Source: Deltaproteobacteria bacterium (GTDB taxonomy: Bacteria > Desulfobacterota > Desulfobacteria > Desulfobacterales > C00003060). Taken from it: a stretch of 7,964 nt of DNA. Of the stretch, positions 6,534 through 7,964 are shown one piece after another (the stretch's first letter is position 1; each line of letters opens with the position of its first letter). Location: contig JAFDFO010000090.1 in the NCBI GenBank assembly GCA_019309815.1, forward strand, positions 1 to 7,964, written 5' to 3'. The notes beneath the pieces were generated by a model that was given only the letters and a program-made list of their open reading frames with translations, searched no databases and was not told the DNA's origin. The position numbers were made by a program, and so were the translations under genes.

Positions 6534-7964
6534 CGATACGCTTTTCTTCCAACAGTTCCAGGCCGGTGACCTTCCAGGCACCGTCCACGGGTTCAACCGT
6601 AACATTGGCGTCATACTGGTTCTTGCGAACGTGGAGGTGCCCCCAGTGGCCCACCGAACCCATGGCAGTCCATGTGGCACGGAACAACAGGCCCAGGGGA
6701 CGGTCATCCAGGTGCTTGACATCAACATCCAGGACTTCAACCTCCTTCACACGGGCCTGGGCATTGCCGGCCTGAGTCACCACCATGGATTTTCGGTTCT
6801 GCAAATAGATGTCAGAAAGCAGGTTTCCGCTGACACTCGTGGCGAGCCGGTCATAGACATCTTCTTCCTCCCGAAAATCAAAGGACCGGTAAATGTTCTT
6901 AAGCAAGCTGTCCAAAACAGTAACCGCATCTTCGTCGGCCATCTTAGGTGCCATGGCAGCCGGCTTGGCAACCGCCACCTGCAATACGGGGTAAAGGAGA
7001 AAGCTACTGGCAACGAACAGGACCACCAGACCTATGTGCAAGCCAACCGGTCTGGCATCCTGCCGGCGCTTCCGGATTTGCAAAGCAACGGGCAGCAGCG
7101 CCAGCAGGCACAGGACACTGGCAAGTGGTATTTTCATTGTTGTCAGGGATTCGTCCACCTCTATTCCGACAACAGTGGGGATTTGATAATTTTTGAGAAA
7201 ATTGGTCCAGGTCAATACATTGCTGTCGGGAGTCACATAAGAGGGAAACGGACCGGCCGGGTCAACTGCATCGGTGGGAACCTTCTGAATACGGTCTGAC
7301 CAGAGGTCCCATTCGCTCGTGACTTTCTGTGGGATTCCCTCAGTCAAGTAGGTAATGATCACTCCCACCATGGTAGTATTGATGGGCAGCTGCTCAGGCT
7401 GCTGAATAAATATAGAGGCTGTCGTGGAGTACTTGACAAAGGACGTGCGATCCAGAATCGGTCGTAGCTGTTTCCCATCGATCAGGACTTTGTCTCGTTC
7501 GAGAAAAAAATCCCCGACCCGTTTCTTCAAAGGCTCGTTTTCATCTGCCTCGATGAATTCATCACCCCGCAGGCCCAGGTCAATCCACGCCGCAAGATCC
7601 TTCACTCTCGCCAGGATTTCATGACGTATCTCATAAGGTTCAATGTACAGAAAGGACATGACGCCACTACGCTGCCACCGCCTCATGTACTTCTTTTCAT
7701 ATTCCGAGTACCAGGGATCATCCCAATCCAACACTACCGTCGACAATTCTGCCAGGTATTTGAAATCGTGAAGCGGCACCCCCTCGTGGTAGGTCATGAA
7801 CCCGATCGGCACCTTGCCTATTTTCCCTCCATCATCAAGGGGGGGAATGATAGTCAATGAACTTGGCTTCGTCGTGAAAGGATAGACAAGCTCGGCATAG
7901 AGTACACGCTTGTCCTCAGGTGGTCCGGGGATGGGTTGGCCTGTGTAGGGGTTGATCTTCCAGG
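6508..7964 (-). CDS. Two-TM protein with large periplasmic domains, function unknown (5' end outside window)
   Basis: The first gene of the visible train. The frame is open to the right edge, so the 484 residues seen are a C-terminal part; a TTG at 7857 is inside the conserved-looking region and is unlikely to be the start. An N-terminal domain (visible residues about 15-275) includes Leu-Asp-Trp-Asp-Asp-Pro-Trp-Tyr, Phe-Leu-Tyr-Ile-Glu-Pro-Tyr-Glu-Ile-Arg-His-Glu and Asp-Leu-Gly-Leu-Arg-Gly-Asp-Glu. Two transmembrane helices follow (about 276-296 and 308-332), separated by a basic loop (Arg-Lys-Arg-Arg). This places the loop in the cytoplasm and both large domains in the periplasm. The C-terminal domain (about 341-475) has a helix-rich part with Phe-Asp-Phe-Arg-Glu-Glu-Glu-Asp-Val-Tyr-Asp-Arg-Leu-Ala, then strands ending in Gly-Ala-Trp-Lys-Val-Thr, somewhat like an NTF2-type fold. 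I recognise no named family. It overlaps the porin ATG by 26 bp. Confidence 0.85.
   Translation of the reverse strand, partial: WKINPYTGQPIPGPPEDKRVLYAELVYPFTTKPSSLTIIPPLDDGGKIGKVPIGFMTYHEGVPLHDFKYLAELSTVVLDWDDPWYSEYEKKYMRRWQRSGVMSFLYIEPYEIRHEILARVKDLAAWIDLGLRGDEFIEADENEPLKKRVGDFFLERDKVLIDGKQLRPILDRTSFVKYSTTASIFIQQPEQLPINTTMVGVIITYLTEGIPQKVTSEWDLWSDRIQKVPTDAVDPAGPFPSYVTPDSNVLTWTNFLKNYQIPTVVGIEVDESLTTMKIPLASVLCLLALLPVALQIRKRRQDARPVGLHIGLVVLFVASSFLLYPVLQVAVAKPAAMAPKMADEDAVTVLDSLLKNIYRSFDFREEEDVYDRLATSVSGNLLSDIYLQNRKSMVVTQAGNAQARVKEVEVLDVDVKHLDDRPLGLLFRATWTAMGSVGHWGHLHVRKNQYDANVTVEPVDGAWKVTGLELLEEKRIDAFGQPKA

Noticed and set aside
6534..6740. N-terminal extension of the porin frame up to an ATG at 6740.
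   Set aside because: It lies within the upstream gene in another frame, is rich in Trp, Cys and Met, and would put the clear signal peptide in the middle of the protein.
6352..7299. A 315-codon open frame on the plus strand across the porin/two-TM gene boundary.
   Set aside because: It is antisense to two better-supported genes, has no recognisable motif or signal, and its length is explained by the codon pattern of the opposite strand.

Overview
The window looks like a chromosomal stretch from a Gram-negative, respiring anaerobe, most plausibly a deltaproteobacterium (Desulfobacterota). The grounds are an outer-membrane porin, a Rieske/cytochrome b pair with a non-canonical Qo motif, an eight-heme cytochrome c and 8-bp tandem TTGAACCC-like spacer DNA of a kind I associate with that group. 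The taxonomic call is inference from gene content, not from a marker gene.

Layout. On the plus strand, positions 2-256 hold the 3' end of a DUF523/TudS-type (2-thiouracil desulfurase family) gene. A 67-bp convergent spacer follows (257-323) and contains about 4.5 copies of an 8-bp tandem repeat. The rest of the window is one minus-strand gene train, transcribed from right to left: (1) a two-TM protein of unknown function with large periplasmic domains, 5' end outside the window (6508-7964); (2) an OprP/OprO-type porin (5121-6533); (3) a small membrane-anchored beta-rich protein of unknown function (4612-5082); (4) a fused cytochrome b of b6/subunit-IV type (3202-4599); (5) a Tat-dependent Rieske Fe-S protein (2670-3188); (6) an octaheme cytochrome c with HEAT-like and TPR repeats (324-2618). 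Gaps between genes are at most about 51 bp, with no convincing terminator or internal promoter, so I read genes 1-6 as one operon.

How the genes may work together. Cytochrome b and the Rieske protein form the core of a quinol-oxidising bc-type complex. No cytochrome c1 or f gene is present. The only c-type cytochrome in the train is the octaheme/TPR protein directly after Rieske, so it is the natural candidate for the electron acceptor. The small anchored protein and the two-TM protein may be accessory or periplasmic partners. The porin could admit an anionic substrate or be part of an outer-membrane route. These roles are inference; only the cytochrome b, Rieske, multiheme cytochrome and porin family assignments are well supported.

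The most interesting points are the cytochrome b features (b6-like histidine spacing, no heme ci cysteine, Ala-Pro-Trp-Tyr instead of PEWY, an extra C-terminal helix), the replacement of c1/f by an octaheme repeat protein, and the linkage of this complex to a porin and two uncharacterised conserved-looking proteins. No RNA genes, insertion sequences, CRISPR arrays, attachment sites or origins were seen.
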